Of a stretch of 13,100 nt of DNA, positions 1-6,605 are shown piece by piece. Position numbers and translations under genes: made by a program. The stretch spans positions 1-13,100 of the forward strand of contig JAIRXX010000003.1 in the NCBI GenBank assembly GCA_031268065.1, in the 5' to 3' direction. This DNA is from Propionibacteriaceae bacterium (GTDB taxonomy: Bacteria; Actinomycetota; Actinomycetes; Propionibacteriales; Propionibacteriaceae). Within the stretch, counting starts at the first letter, position 1. Each line of letters starts with the position of its first letter. Under the pieces are notes generated by a model, which saw nothing but the letters and a program-made list of their open reading frames with translations, searched no databases and was not told the DNA's origin.

Positions 1-2106
1 GGTGTCACGCTGATCCCGCCAGACATCGCCACCTGCCCAGACTGCCTGCGCGAATTCAACGACCCAGCCGACCGCCGCCACCGCTATCCGTTCATAACCT
101 GCGTGAATTGCGGCCCGAGGCTTTCGATCATCCGCGATGTTCCCTACGACCGCCCGCTCACCACGATGGCCGACTTCCTGATGTGCGAAGCCTGCCGGGC
201 GCAGTACGAAGACCCGTCCGACCGCCGCCACCATGCCCAGCCGATTTCCTGCTTCGACTGCGGCCCCAGGCTGTGGCTGGAATCTGCGGCCTCAGCCAGG
301 GGCGATGTCCCAGCGGCTGCCCGGCGGGCGGGCGCCGCCGCCAGCATCGCCGCCGCCCGCGAACTGCTGGCCACCGGCGGCATCCTCGCCGTCAAAGGGA
401 TCGGCGGCTTCACCTTGATGTGCGATGCCCGCAATCCGAAAGCCGTGGCTTTGCTGCGCCAGCGCAAACGCCGCAAGGCCAAGCCGTTTGCGGTGATGGC
501 CGGATCGCTGGCGGCGGCCCAGCGGATAGCCCTGCTCGGCCCCGAACACACCCGCGAATTGTCTGGACCCGAGCATCCGATCATGTTGGCGGGAATGGCA
601 GCTGGCTACGACCTGGCGGCAGGCGTCGCCCCGAAGCTGGACGACGTTGGGGTGATGCTCCCCTACTCTCCGATCCACCACCTGCTGCTGCACCCTGAAG
701 ACGTGTTGGTGGCCACCAGCGCGAATTCCTCCTCCCTGCCGCTCACCTACCGAAACAGCGACGCCCGCAACGATCTGGCCGGGATTGTCGACGCCTTCCT
801 GCTGCATGATCGCGGCATCTGGACGCCGGTGGAAGATTCGGTGCTGGCCTGCGCGAGGCCAGCAGATTCCCCAAACGATTGCCCCGGCTCGCCTAGCACG
901 ATCCCCATCCGCCGCTCTCGCGGTTACGCGCCGCTCCCGGTCCGGCTCGGCGCTGGCCCCGGCCTGGCCGACCAAGCCGTATTGGCGGTCGGCGGTGAGC
1001 TGAAGAATACCTTCGCCCTCAGCAGGGATTCGATGGCCTTCCTCAGCGCGCATATCGGCGATATGGGATCGTTGGAGACCCAAGCTGCCTTTGAACGTTC
1101 GGTGGCACAGTTGCTCACCACCCACCGGCGCTCCCCGGAGTTGATCGTGGTGGACAAGCATCCCGGCTACGCAACCCGGTCCTGGGGCCTGCGCGAGGCC
1201 GAGCGGACCGGCGCCCGGGTCTTGGAGGTGCAGCACCACCATGCCCATGCGTTGAGCTTGCTCGCAGAGCACACCCATCTGTCGCTCACCGCCCAGCTTG
1301 CGGGCCGAAGCGGCGCTTTGCCGCCGGGTGGAGCCGGGGCGCTGACAGCCAGCCCGCGCACTTTCTTGGTCGTTGACGGCACCGGCTACGGCGACGACCA
1401 AACGATCTGGGGCGGTGAGGCCATCACACTGGGCGACGATCCGCTGGACTTCCAACGCAGCTGGCACCTGCCCGGTTTCTGGCTGCCCGGTGGGGACTCC
1501 GCCGTTGGGCATCCGTGGAAATGCGCCCTGGCGCTGCTGCACGAATACGGCTTTGACTACGCCGGATTGCCACCGGCACAAGCCGCGCCAGCTGCCGAAT
1601 TGAGACTGGTGGCCTCGCAATTGGAGCATCGGGTAGCCGTCGTCAGGACATCTTCTGCCGGACGCCTGTTCGACGCCGCGTCGTCTTTGCTCGGGATTTG
1701 CCACCACGCCAGCTACGAGGCGCAGGCGGCTATGGAATTGGAGTGCCTGGCCCGATCCTGCCCGCACCCCGGCCACGCCGAAGGGCTGTCCGATTTGCCC
1801 GAACTGGTCCAGGCGTTGGCTCACGGCGTGCGCGGCGGCGTTCCCAAAGCCTGCCTGGCCCGCAGCTTCCAGGCCGGATTCGCCAGCATCTGCGCCCAGG
1901 CGGTAGCCACCGTCGCCGCGCCCGGATCAGTGATCGGATTGACGGGCGGGGTGTGCTGCAACCGGCTGCTGCTCAGCGACATTTCCCGGCTGCTCAGCCA
2001 GGCCGGATACTCACCTTTACCCCATCGAATCGTCCCAGCCAATGATGGCGGGCTGGCGCTCGGCCAGGCTTTAGCGGGATATTTGACGCTGATGAGGGCG
2101 AGTTAG
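1..2106 (+). CDS. hypF: HypF carbamoyltransferase, hydrogenase maturation (5' end outside window)
   Basis: HypF uses carbamoyl phosphate and ATP to place a carbamoyl group on the C-terminal Cys of HypE, the first step towards the cyanide ligands of [NiFe]-hydrogenases; it acts in the cytoplasm. The frame is open from base 1 and gives 701 residues before TAG. What is visible starts in the double zinc finger: Cys12, 15, 34, 37 and Cys62, 65, 84, 87, each unit containing a DPxDRRH stretch and ending CGPR. A YrdC/Sua5-like domain follows at about 105-290 (GGILAVKGIGGF, KRRKAKPFAVM). The C-terminal Kae1-like carbamoyltransferase domain has the metal-binding HHHAH at 412-416, DGTGYG, GLTGGV and PANDGG. 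The usual N-terminal acylphosphatase domain (about 90 residues) is missing only because the window begins too late. hypE follows after 49 bases, so this is the first visible gene of a hypFECD operon. Identification is secure; the true start cannot be seen. Confidence 0.96.
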   Translation, partial: GVTLIPPDIATCPDCLREFNDPADRRHRYPFITCVNCGPRLSIIRDVPYDRPLTTMADFLMCEACRAQYEDPSDRRHHAQPISCFDCGPRLWLESAASARGDVPAAARRAGAAASIAAARELLATGGILAVKGIGGFTLMCDARNPKAVALLRQRKRRKAKPFAVMAGSLAAAQRIALLGPEHTRELSGPEHPIMLAGMAAGYDLAAGVAPKLDDVGVMLPYSPIHHLLLHPEDVLVATSANSSSLPLTYRNSDARNDLAGIVDAFLLHDRGIWTPVEDSVLACARPADSPNDCPGSPSTIPIRRSRGYAPLPVRLGAGPGLADQAVLAVGGELKNTFALSRDSMAFLSAHIGDMGSLETQAAFERSVAQLLTTHRRSPELIVVDKHPGYATRSWGLREAERTGARVLEVQHHHAHALSLLAEHTHLSLTAQLAGRSGALPPGGAGALTASPRTFLVVDGTGYGDDQTIWGGEAITLGDDPLDFQRSWHLPGFWLPGGDSAVGHPWKCALALLHEYGFDYAGLPPAQAAPAAELRLVASQLEHRVAVVRTSSAGRLFDAASSLLGICHHASYEAQAAMELECLARSCPHPGHAEGLSDLPELVQALAHGVRGGVPKACLARSFQAGFASICAQAVATVAAPGSVIGLTGGVCCNRLLLSDISRLLSQAGYSPLPHRIVPANDGGLALGQALAGYLTLMRAS

Positions 2107-2155
2107 CGGCAGCAACTTGGAACAACCTCCCGAAAGACGACTAGATCGAGGACTC

Positions 2156-3163
2156 ATGGACGAAGTTATCACCCTGGCGCATGGCGCTGGCGGCAAGGCC
2201 TCGGCCTGGCTCATTGACGAAGTTTTCATTTCCGCCTTCGGGAGGGACAACCCTGCTGAACTCACCGACGCGGCGTTGCTGGCGGCCAGCGGGCGGCTGG
2301 CGTTCTCCACTGATTCGTATGTGGTGAATCCGATCCGTTTCCCAGGCGGGAGCATCGGGGAACTGGCCGTCAACGGAACTGTGAACGATCTGGCGGTGAG
2401 CGGCGCCCGCCCACAATGGCTGTCGGCGGCTTTCGTCATCGAAGAGGGGCTGGGCATGGGCGAATTGTCCGCCATAGTGCAGGCGATGGCGGCGGCGGCA
2501 AAACGGGCCGGGGTGCGGATCGTCACCGGAGACACCAAGGTTGTCCCGCGCGGCGCGGCGGACAAATTGTTCATCACCACCGCCGGAATCGGACTGGTGC
2601 CAAAGAGCCGGATGCTGGGCGCCGGGCGAATCGGCGCCGGTGATGCGGTCATCGGATCGGGGCCAATCGCCGGGCATGGGATGGCGGTGCTGCTCGCCAG
2701 GGGCGATCTGGCCCTTGACGCCGATATCCGCAGCGACTCCGCGCCGTTGAACGGCCTGGTCGAAGCGCTCTATGCCGCAGGGGAGCCGTCGGCTGTCCGC
2801 TGGATGCGCGATGCGACCAGGGGCGGGCTGGGCACAGTTGCCAACGAGCTGGCCCGCGCTGCCGGATTGGGAATCCTGCTGGACGACGAGCGTATCCGGA
2901 TCGATCCGGTGGTGCGCGGAGCCTGCGACATGCTCGGCATCGACCCGCTCTATGTGGCAAACGAAGGGTTCTTCGTCGCGGTGGTGGCGGCGGACGCGGC
3001 TGATGCCGCCGTCAGGGCGCTGCGCGGGGCCGGGGCGGACCAGGCTGGAACCATTGGGCAGGTGATCGCTGAGCCGCCTGGCATCGTCGCCATTCGCAAC
3101 GCCTTCGGCGGCACCCGGTTGGTGGACATGATGATCGGCGATCCGCTCCCGAGGATTTGCTGA
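2156..3163 (+). CDS. hypE: HypE, carbamoyl dehydratase of hydrogenase maturation
   Basis: HypE receives the carbamoyl group from HypF on its C-terminal Cys, dehydrates it with ATP to a thiocyanate, and passes cyanide to the iron held by HypC-HypD. The 335 residues match the usual size. HGAGGK lies at 9-14, FSTDSYVV at 50-57, TGDTKVV at 124-130 and RDATRGG at 218-224; these are hallmarks of the AIR-synthase/PurM-like ATP-binding fold. The protein ends PRIC, so the essential acceptor Cys335 is present and the gene is intact to its last codon. I chose ATG 2156 because the conserved ITLAHGAGG begins straight after it and GAGG (2148-2151) precedes it, although only 4 bases away. An in-frame TTG at 2117 would add 13 residues but has no visible ribosome binding site. 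hypC starts 35 bases downstream. Confidence 0.95.
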   Translation: MDEVITLAHGAGGKASAWLIDEVFISAFGRDNPAELTDAALLAASGRLAFSTDSYVVNPIRFPGGSIGELAVNGTVNDLAVSGARPQWLSAAFVIEEGLGMGELSAIVQAMAAAAKRAGVRIVTGDTKVVPRGAADKLFITTAGIGLVPKSRMLGAGRIGAGDAVIGSGPIAGHGMAVLLARGDLALDADIRSDSAPLNGLVEALYAAGEPSAVRWMRDATRGGLGTVANELARAAGLGILLDDERIRIDPVVRGACDMLGIDPLYVANEGFFVAVVAADAADAAVRALRGAGADQAGTIGQVIAEPPGIVAIRNAFGGTRLVDMMIGDPLPRIC

Positions 3164-3186
3164 TCGGCGGTATTGGACGAGACGAA

Positions 3187-3192
3187 AAGGAG
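3187..3192 (+). promoter_or_regulatory. Ribosome binding site fixing the hypC start
   Basis: AAGGAG sits 6 bases before GTG 3199. It fixes the hypC start at this GTG rather than at the upstream in-frame start at 3157, which overlaps the end of hypE. The chosen start also puts the essential Cys at position 2. Confidence 0.85.
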
Positions 3193-3198
3193 CAAACT

Positions 3199-3465
3199 GT
3201 GTGCCTGGGAATCCCCGGCGAGATAGTCGCCTTCATCGACGGCGAGCCTGACCTGGCCAAGGTCGCGGTAAACAACGTGCGGCGCGACATCTCCATCGGG
3301 CTGTTGGACGACGTGCAACTTGGCGACTGGGTGTTGGTGCATGTCGGTTTCGCCCTGTCCAAAATAGACCCGGAGGAGGCTGAATTCACCCTCGACCAGA
3401 TCAAGCGGCTTGGCCGGGTCTGGGATGAGGAATTGGACGCTTTCACCGATTCGGCGATCCGATGA
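3199..3465 (+). CDS. hypC: HypC, hydrogenase maturation chaperone
   Basis: HypC is a small chaperone that binds HypD, carries the Fe(CN)2CO unit through its N-terminal Cys, and delivers it to the large subunit of a [NiFe]-hydrogenase. The 88 residues begin (M)CLGIPGEIV, the family signature, with the functional Cys at position 2 after removal of the initiator residue. The conserved GDWVLVHVGFALSKID is at 42-57, and an acidic helical tail follows. The start is GTG with a strong AAGGAG site 6 bases upstream. The stop overlaps the hypD start (ATGA, 3462-3465), which implies translational coupling and suits two proteins that work as a complex. Confidence 0.95.
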   Translation: MCLGIPGEIVAFIDGEPDLAKVAVNNVRRDISIGLLDDVQLGDWVLVHVGFALSKIDPEEAEFTLDQIKRLGRVWDEELDAFTDSAIR

Positions 3466-4589
3466 GGTTCGTGGACGAATTCCGCGATCCGACGGCGGCC
3501 AAGAACCTGGTCCGGGCCATCGGCCAGACTGCGGAGAAGTTGGGGCGCGAGCTGCGGTTCATGGAGATTTGCGGCGGGCACACCCACACCATCTACCGGC
3601 ATGGCCTGGAGCAGTTGCTTCCCCCCAGCGTCGAATTTGTGCATGGGCCGGGATGCCCGGTCTGCGTGATCCCGATGGGCCGGGTGGACGACGCCGTGTG
3701 GCTGGCCCATCAAGAACGGGTCATCTTCACCACTTTTGGGGACATGATGCGGGTGCCCGGCACCCAGGGCAGCTTGCTCCAGGCCCAAGCCCAGGGGGCT
3801 GACGTCCGGTTCGTCTACTCCCCGCTCGACGCGCTGAAGATCGCCCGTGACAATCCAGGCCGCGAAGTGGTCTTCTTCGCCGTCGGTTTTGAGACGACGG
3901 CGCCTTCCACGGCGGCGACCCTGGTCCAGGCCGACCGGCTGGGTTTGGAGAATTTTTCCGTCTTCTCCAACCATGTGCTCATCCGCCCGCCGCTGGAGGC
4001 CATCTTGGGTACTGCCGGGCTGCGCCTCGACGGCTTCATCGGGCCAGGGCATGTGGCGACAGTCGTGGGCAGCGACCACTTCGGCTTCATCCCCGCCGAG
4101 CACCGACTGCCGGTGGTGGTGACCGGTTTCGAGCCGTTGGACATCCTGCAAGCTGTGGACATGCTGCTCAACCAATACCGCGACCAGCGCCGCGCGTTGG
4201 AAAACCAATATTCCCGAGTCGTGCGTCCGGCGGGCAATGCCGCCGCGCTGCAATTGCTGGCTGAAGTGTTCACCCCAAGAGAGACTTTTGAATGGCGCGG
4301 CCTGGGTTATATCCCGGATTCTGGATATCAACTCGCCCCGGCCTATGCCCGTTTCGACGCCGAGCGCCGTTTTGAATTGCCTGGCCAGCGGGTGGCCGAC
4401 CACCCGGCCTGCCAATGCGGGCTGGTCCTCACCGGTCAACTCAAACCCTGGGAATGCCGCGTCTTCGCCCGCGCCTGCACCCCAGAACGCCCGATAGGCA
4501 CCTGCATGGTTTCCCCCGAAGGCGCCTGCGCCGCGTACTACAACTTCGGTCGGCTGCACCGCGAAGCGGCCAGCATCGGCATGGGTTGA
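3462..4589 (+). CDS. hypD: HypD, Fe-S scaffold protein of hydrogenase maturation
   Basis: HypD forms the HypC-HypD complex on which the Fe(CN)2CO group is assembled. It carries a [4Fe-4S] cluster and redox-active cysteines. The 375 residues are full length. The conserved CGGHTH begins at Cys37, GPGCPVC spans 63-68 with Cys65 and Cys68, and FTTFGDMMRVPG and AVGFETTAP follow. The C-terminal part has Cys317, 319, 332, 339, 348 and 356, which include the cluster ligands of the family (HPACQCG, KPWECR, GTCMVSPEGAC). The start ATG overlaps the hypC stop and has no clear ribosome binding site of its own, so translation probably depends on hypC. It is the last hyp gene here. No hypA, hypB or hydrogenase subunit follows, and I see no classic hairpin-plus-T terminator directly after it. 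Confidence 0.96.
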   Translation: MRFVDEFRDPTAAKNLVRAIGQTAEKLGRELRFMEICGGHTHTIYRHGLEQLLPPSVEFVHGPGCPVCVIPMGRVDDAVWLAHQERVIFTTFGDMMRVPGTQGSLLQAQAQGADVRFVYSPLDALKIARDNPGREVVFFAVGFETTAPSTAATLVQADRLGLENFSVFSNHVLIRPPLEAILGTAGLRLDGFIGPGHVATVVGSDHFGFIPAEHRLPVVVTGFEPLDILQAVDMLLNQYRDQRRALENQYSRVVRPAGNAAALQLLAEVFTPRETFEWRGLGYIPDSGYQLAPAYARFDAERRFELPGQRVADHPACQCGLVLTGQLKPWECRVFARACTPERPIGTCMVSPEGACAAYYNFGRLHREAASIGMG

Positions 4590-4752
4590 AACTCTGCTGC
4601 GGACCGCGCGGAGTGTGCCAAGTCAGCGGCTCTTGAAATACTGGAACAAATGGCTCTCCCTGGTGGCCAAGCAAGCAACGAAGGCACCGCAAAGCATTGC
4701 CGCGCCAGAGGCCAGAATTGTCGCCACAGGGGCCTGAGGGGGAGAAGTTAAC

Positions 4753-4826
4753 GAGAGTGGCACCGTCAAAGGGCTATCAGCCGTCTACCCACCCCCAGGA
4801 GACATCATCGACTGCGTGCCACTCTC
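4753..4826. repeat. 11-bp perfect inverted repeat bounding a 74-bp element
   Basis: GAGAGTGGCAC at 4753-4763 is the exact reverse complement of GTGCCACTCTC at 4816-4826, with 52 bases between. Inside is a small GGCT-ATC-AGCC hairpin. The arms are too far apart for an ordinary terminator. The layout resembles the ends of a small non-autonomous mobile element, but no flanking target duplication is visible and I do not recognise the ends. The right arm also lies where the -35 region of the tRNA promoter would be. Confidence 0.5.
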
Positions 4827-4836
4827 TTGGGTGAAC

Positions 4837-4842
4837 TATACT
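4837..4842 (+). promoter_or_regulatory. Possible -10 box of the tRNA-Arg promoter
   Basis: TATACT is a near-consensus -10 hexamer 62 bases before the tRNA. About 17 bases upstream lies GCGTGC, a poor -35 inside the right arm of the inverted repeat. This is tentative; only the -10 match is good. Confidence 0.3.
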
Positions 4843-4904
4843 CATTCCGACACGTACTACCAATAGCGATCAGCCAGTGTCCCCGTAAGGCGCTGGCGTC
4901 TCAT

Positions 4905-4977
4905 GGCCCTGTAGCTCAGAGGATAGAGCAGAGGTTTCCTAAACCTTGTGTCGGAGGTTCGACTCCTCCCAGGGTCG
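4905..4977 (+). tRNA. tRNA-Arg, anticodon CCT
   Basis: The 73 bases fold into a complete cloverleaf. The acceptor stem GGCCCTG pairs with CAGGGTC (one G-T pair), the D-stem is GCTC/GAGC, and the anticodon stem is GAGGT/ACCTT around the loop TTCCTAA. The variable region has five bases, and the T-stem GGAGG/CCTCC encloses TTCGACT. The discriminator is G and the CCA end is not encoded. Anticodon CCU reads AGG, i.e. arginine; AGG codons do occur in the neighbouring hyp genes. tRNA genes are frequent integration sites, but I found no second copy of its 3' end in the window. Confidence 0.96.
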
Positions 4978-5052
4978 CGGCAGACATCCGTCCACCCCGC
5001 GCCGAGACACGCCCCAGCGTGGCATCTCCCGGACGCTCCCGCAACGCACTCT

Positions 5053-5082
5053 CCCCGCGCTACGGATCGGCGTTTCGCGGGG
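5053..5082. terminator. GC-rich hairpin 3' of the membrane protein gene
   Basis: CCCCGCG (5053-5059) pairs perfectly with CGCGGGG (5076-5082) around a 16-base loop. It begins 11 bases beyond the stop of the minus-strand gene and 75 bases after the tRNA, so it could end transcription from both sides. No T-run follows on either strand, so intrinsic termination is uncertain. Confidence 0.4.
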
Positions 5083-5093
5083 ACTGCGAAAGA

Positions 5094-5798
5094 CTAGCCT
5101 TGCTGGTACAGCGGTGAAAGATCTATGTCGAACTTCTTGACCAAGAGATTCTTGAAGAAACCGATAGCGGTCAGCATTCCCAAGATCAGCGCGATGAGCG
5201 AACCGGCACCGAGGATAACAAGCCCTTGGGCACCAGCGCTCAAGGCGTTGACGAGGCTGTCCGTGCCGGAGGTCACTGTCTTTCCGACGAAGATGCCGAT
5301 GATTACCACCACGATCAATACCGAGAACGATGTTGTCTTGGTGGCTTTGCGCTCATGCGCCCCAACATTCGCCCGGACCACCTGGTAGGTGATGAAGAAT
5401 GTCGCCGCATAGACGATCCAAGGCACAAGATAGGCCACCACCGACAGCGCTGGATGCGCTATTTGCGTCCCGATCATCACTAAGCAGGTCACAAGGGCGT
5501 TAACCTCGAACAGCAACCCAGATTGGGTCAGGTAGGTGTTGGCCACCCGGTCCCGCGCAGTCTCCGAACTCCAGATGGCGAAAGCCAGGCCGCCGAGCGC
5601 GAAAGCCGCTTGGACGAAGGCCAGCACATCTAGGGCGATTCCCCCAGTCGCCAGCCCGACCAAGAAGGCGATGAGGGCAACAGCCAGGCCGATGATAGCC
5701 ACGACATAAAGGTTGAAAGTGTTAAACAGGTTGCTCTGCGCCGCATTGTTCGCAAAAACAAAGCGTTCAGCCTGTTCCTTGGTGTTTATCTCTGGCAT
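5094..5798 (-). CDS. Six-helix membrane protein of unknown function
   Basis: I do not recognise this 234-residue protein. A short polar N-terminus (about 29 residues, charged, no signal peptide) is followed by hydrophobic segments near 30-51, 55-76, 96-112, 117-140, 157-175 and 192-215, which suggests six membrane helices. A charged loop at about 143-156 (RANVGAHERKATK) follows the fourth helix, and the short C-terminus contains KKFDIDLSPLYQ. There are no obvious catalytic, metal-binding or transporter motifs. ATG 5798 is chosen because GAGG lies 6 bases upstream (5805-5808); an in-frame TTG at 5810 overlaps that site. The gene stands alone: the tRNA is on the other strand and the hipB-like gene is divergent. 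It could be a small integral-membrane enzyme subunit or a stress-related protein; the sequence does not say which. Confidence 0.8.
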   Translation of the reverse strand: MPEINTKEQAERFVFANNAAQSNLFNTFNLYVVAIIGLAVALIAFLVGLATGGIALDVLAFVQAAFALGGLAFAIWSSETARDRVANTYLTQSGLLFEVNALVTCLVMIGTQIAHPALSVVAYLVPWIVYAATFFITYQVVRANVGAHERKATKTTSFSVLIVVVIIGIFVGKTVTSGTDSLVNALSAGAQGLVILGAGSLIALILGMLTAIGFFKNLLVKKFDIDLSPLYQQG

Positions 5799-5822
5799 CG
5801 TTTTCCTCAAGGTGGTCCAGTA

Positions 5823-5850
5823 AATTTAGCAGCGCACCTCAGGGGACAAA
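5823..5850 (-). promoter_or_regulatory. Probable promoter of the membrane protein gene
   Basis: On the minus strand, TTTGTC (5850-5845) and TAAATT (5828-5823) are separated by 16 bases. They predict a transcript start near 5816, a short leader and then the GAGG site. Two direct copies of GGGGACA (plus-strand 5842-5848 and 5856-5862, 14 bases apart start to start) overlap the -35 area and could be a protein-binding site. Confidence 0.45.
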
Positions 5851-6168
5851 GACGAGGGGACACGCTCTGCGTTGATGATATCACCGGGAGTTAAGCCACC
5901 CGATTCGTCTTCCAATCAGAAACGCGAGACCCAAATCCCAGCTGGCCAACAGCGCCGTCTATCAGGGAACACTTCTGCAACGAGAGTTTTTCCTTTAACG
6001 GACTCTGCTTCCCATCAGCGGCACCAACAGACCGCCAGCCCGCAAGTCCGTCAAACATTTGACGCGCCCCCTTCCGTAGCCAATGCCGCCATCAAGCGCT
6101 GGCCAACGTTCCCTGCTGGTAAGCCCCTGGCAACGAGTAGGCACTCATGTGAATCGAAACTGGCTGTA

Positions 6169-6198
6169 TTGGTCTATATATGCACCATAAGTTATCCT
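6169..6198 (+). promoter_or_regulatory. Probable promoter giving a leaderless hipB-like mRNA
   Basis: TTGGTC (6169-6174) and TATCCT (6193-6198, matching TAnnnT) are 18 bases apart. The -10 ends six bases before ATG 6205, so transcription would begin at or next to the start codon. The upstream GGAG is only 2 bases from the ATG, too close to act as a normal ribosome binding site, which fits leaderless translation. Confidence 0.5.
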
Positions 6199-6204
6199 GG
6201 AGTC

Positions 6205-6516
6205 ATGTCCGTACGCCCCGCTTCCAGACGGGTGGTGAATGCCGCCGCCGCCTTCGGTTCGCATTTGCGCACCTGGCGGAAATTGTTGCGGCTGAGCGCG
6301 GAAGTCACTGCCGACCGGGCAGGCATCTCCAGAGGCACATTGCGCCGCCTAGAGAACGGCGACCCCTCAGTGAAGCTGGAAACCGTCTTCCGCGTGGCCG
6401 CCGCGCTGGGCATCCTTGAGACCGTAGCAGAGTCCGCCGACCCGTTAAACAGCGACTTCGGCAGGCTACGCGCCTTCGCCCAACTCCCCAAGAGGGTGCG
6501 GACGCAACATGGCTGA
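6205..6516 (+). CDS. HipB-like XRE-family DNA-binding protein (antitoxin type)
   Basis: The 103-residue protein has a Cro/C1-type helix-turn-helix at about 28-75, with the core SAEVTADRAGISRGTLRRLE. Its tail, DPLNSDFGRLRA...LPKRVR, resembles small HipB-type regulators of actinobacteria that normally precede a hipA kinase toxin gene and repress their own promoter. I took ATG 6205 as the start because it directly precedes the conserved domain and sits 6 bases after a promoter -10; the frame extends upstream to 5872, but that part is low-complexity and unlike protein. No hipA follows: an overlapping ATG at 6509 opens only a 31-codon frame that runs into a terminator. It may be an orphan antitoxin or a stand-alone repressor. 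The DNA-binding call is firm; the antitoxin role is an inference from the family. Confidence 0.8.
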   Translation: MSVRPASRRVVNAAAAFGSHLRTWRKLLRLSAEVTADRAGISRGTLRRLENGDPSVKLETVFRVAAALGILETVAESADPLNSDFGRLRAFAQLPKRVRTQHG

Positions 6517-6604
6517 ACGGGAAGCGACTACTCCTTTACAAAACAGCCGTCCGGGTGGCGCCTGTTGGCGCCACCCGGACAACTTGTTTGGAGAAGCTAC
6601 TTAG
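6509..6604 (+). pseudogene. Possible vestige of a hipA toxin start
   Basis: ATG 6509 overlaps the end of the hipB-like gene, exactly where hipA often begins, and encodes MAEREATT before reading through the terminator hairpin to TAG at 6602-6604. The 31 residues show no HipA kinase motif. It could be a trace of a deleted toxin gene, or chance. Confidence 0.2.
6549..6580. terminator. Strong intrinsic terminator between convergent genes
   Basis: A perfect 14-bp stem, GTCCGGGTGGCGCC (6549-6562) with GGCGCCACCCGGAC (6567-6580), encloses the loop TGTT. On the minus strand it begins 25 bases after the stop of the glycoside hydrolase gene and is followed within a few bases by TTTT. On the plus strand it follows the hipB-like gene by 32 bases, with a weaker T-rich tail (AACTTGTTT). 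It probably stops transcription from both sides. Confidence 0.9.
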
Positions 6605-6605
6605 T

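Larger units (their letters stand above)
4590..4904. other. Intergenic region between hypD and tRNA-Arg
   Basis: This 315-base stretch holds no credible gene. It contains the 74-bp inverted-repeat structure at 4753-4826 and a possible tRNA promoter at 4837-4842. The rest (4590-4750) shows no recognisable coding sequence or strong terminator. Confidence 0.6.
5799..6204. other. Divergent intergenic region with short repeats
   Basis: About 400 bases between two divergent genes. An open plus-strand frame runs through much of it but its composition does not look coding. Visible elements are the two promoters listed separately, the paired GGGGACA repeats, a 14-bp dyad GTCAAA-CA-TTTGAC at 6050-6063, and a 10-bp direct repeat GCTGGCCAAC at 5941-5950 and 6098-6107. 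None can be assigned to a known regulator. Confidence 0.5.

Noticed and set aside
292..1824. Long minus-strand open frame of about 510 codons opposite hypF
   Set aside because: It lies fully opposite a gene with clear HypF motifs; such antisense frames are expected in GC-rich coding DNA and the translation has no recognisable domain.
2117..2155. TTG start giving HypE 13 extra residues
   Set aside because: No ribosome binding site, and HypE proteins normally begin just before the HGxGG motif.
3012..4559. Long minus-strand open frame opposite hypC and hypD
   Set aside because: The plus strand carries unmistakable HypC and HypD; the antisense translation is composition-driven.
4905..4977. tRNA-Arg as the attachment site of an integrated element
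   Set aside because: No integrase gene and no duplicated copy of the tRNA 3' end were seen within the window.
4827..5117. Plus-strand open frame of 96 codons across the tRNA
   Set aside because: It runs straight through the tRNA-Arg gene and has no ribosome binding site.
5872..6204. N-terminal extension of the HipB-like protein
   Set aside because: The extra 111 residues are low-complexity, overlap probable promoter and dyad elements, and precede a well-placed ATG at the domain boundary.
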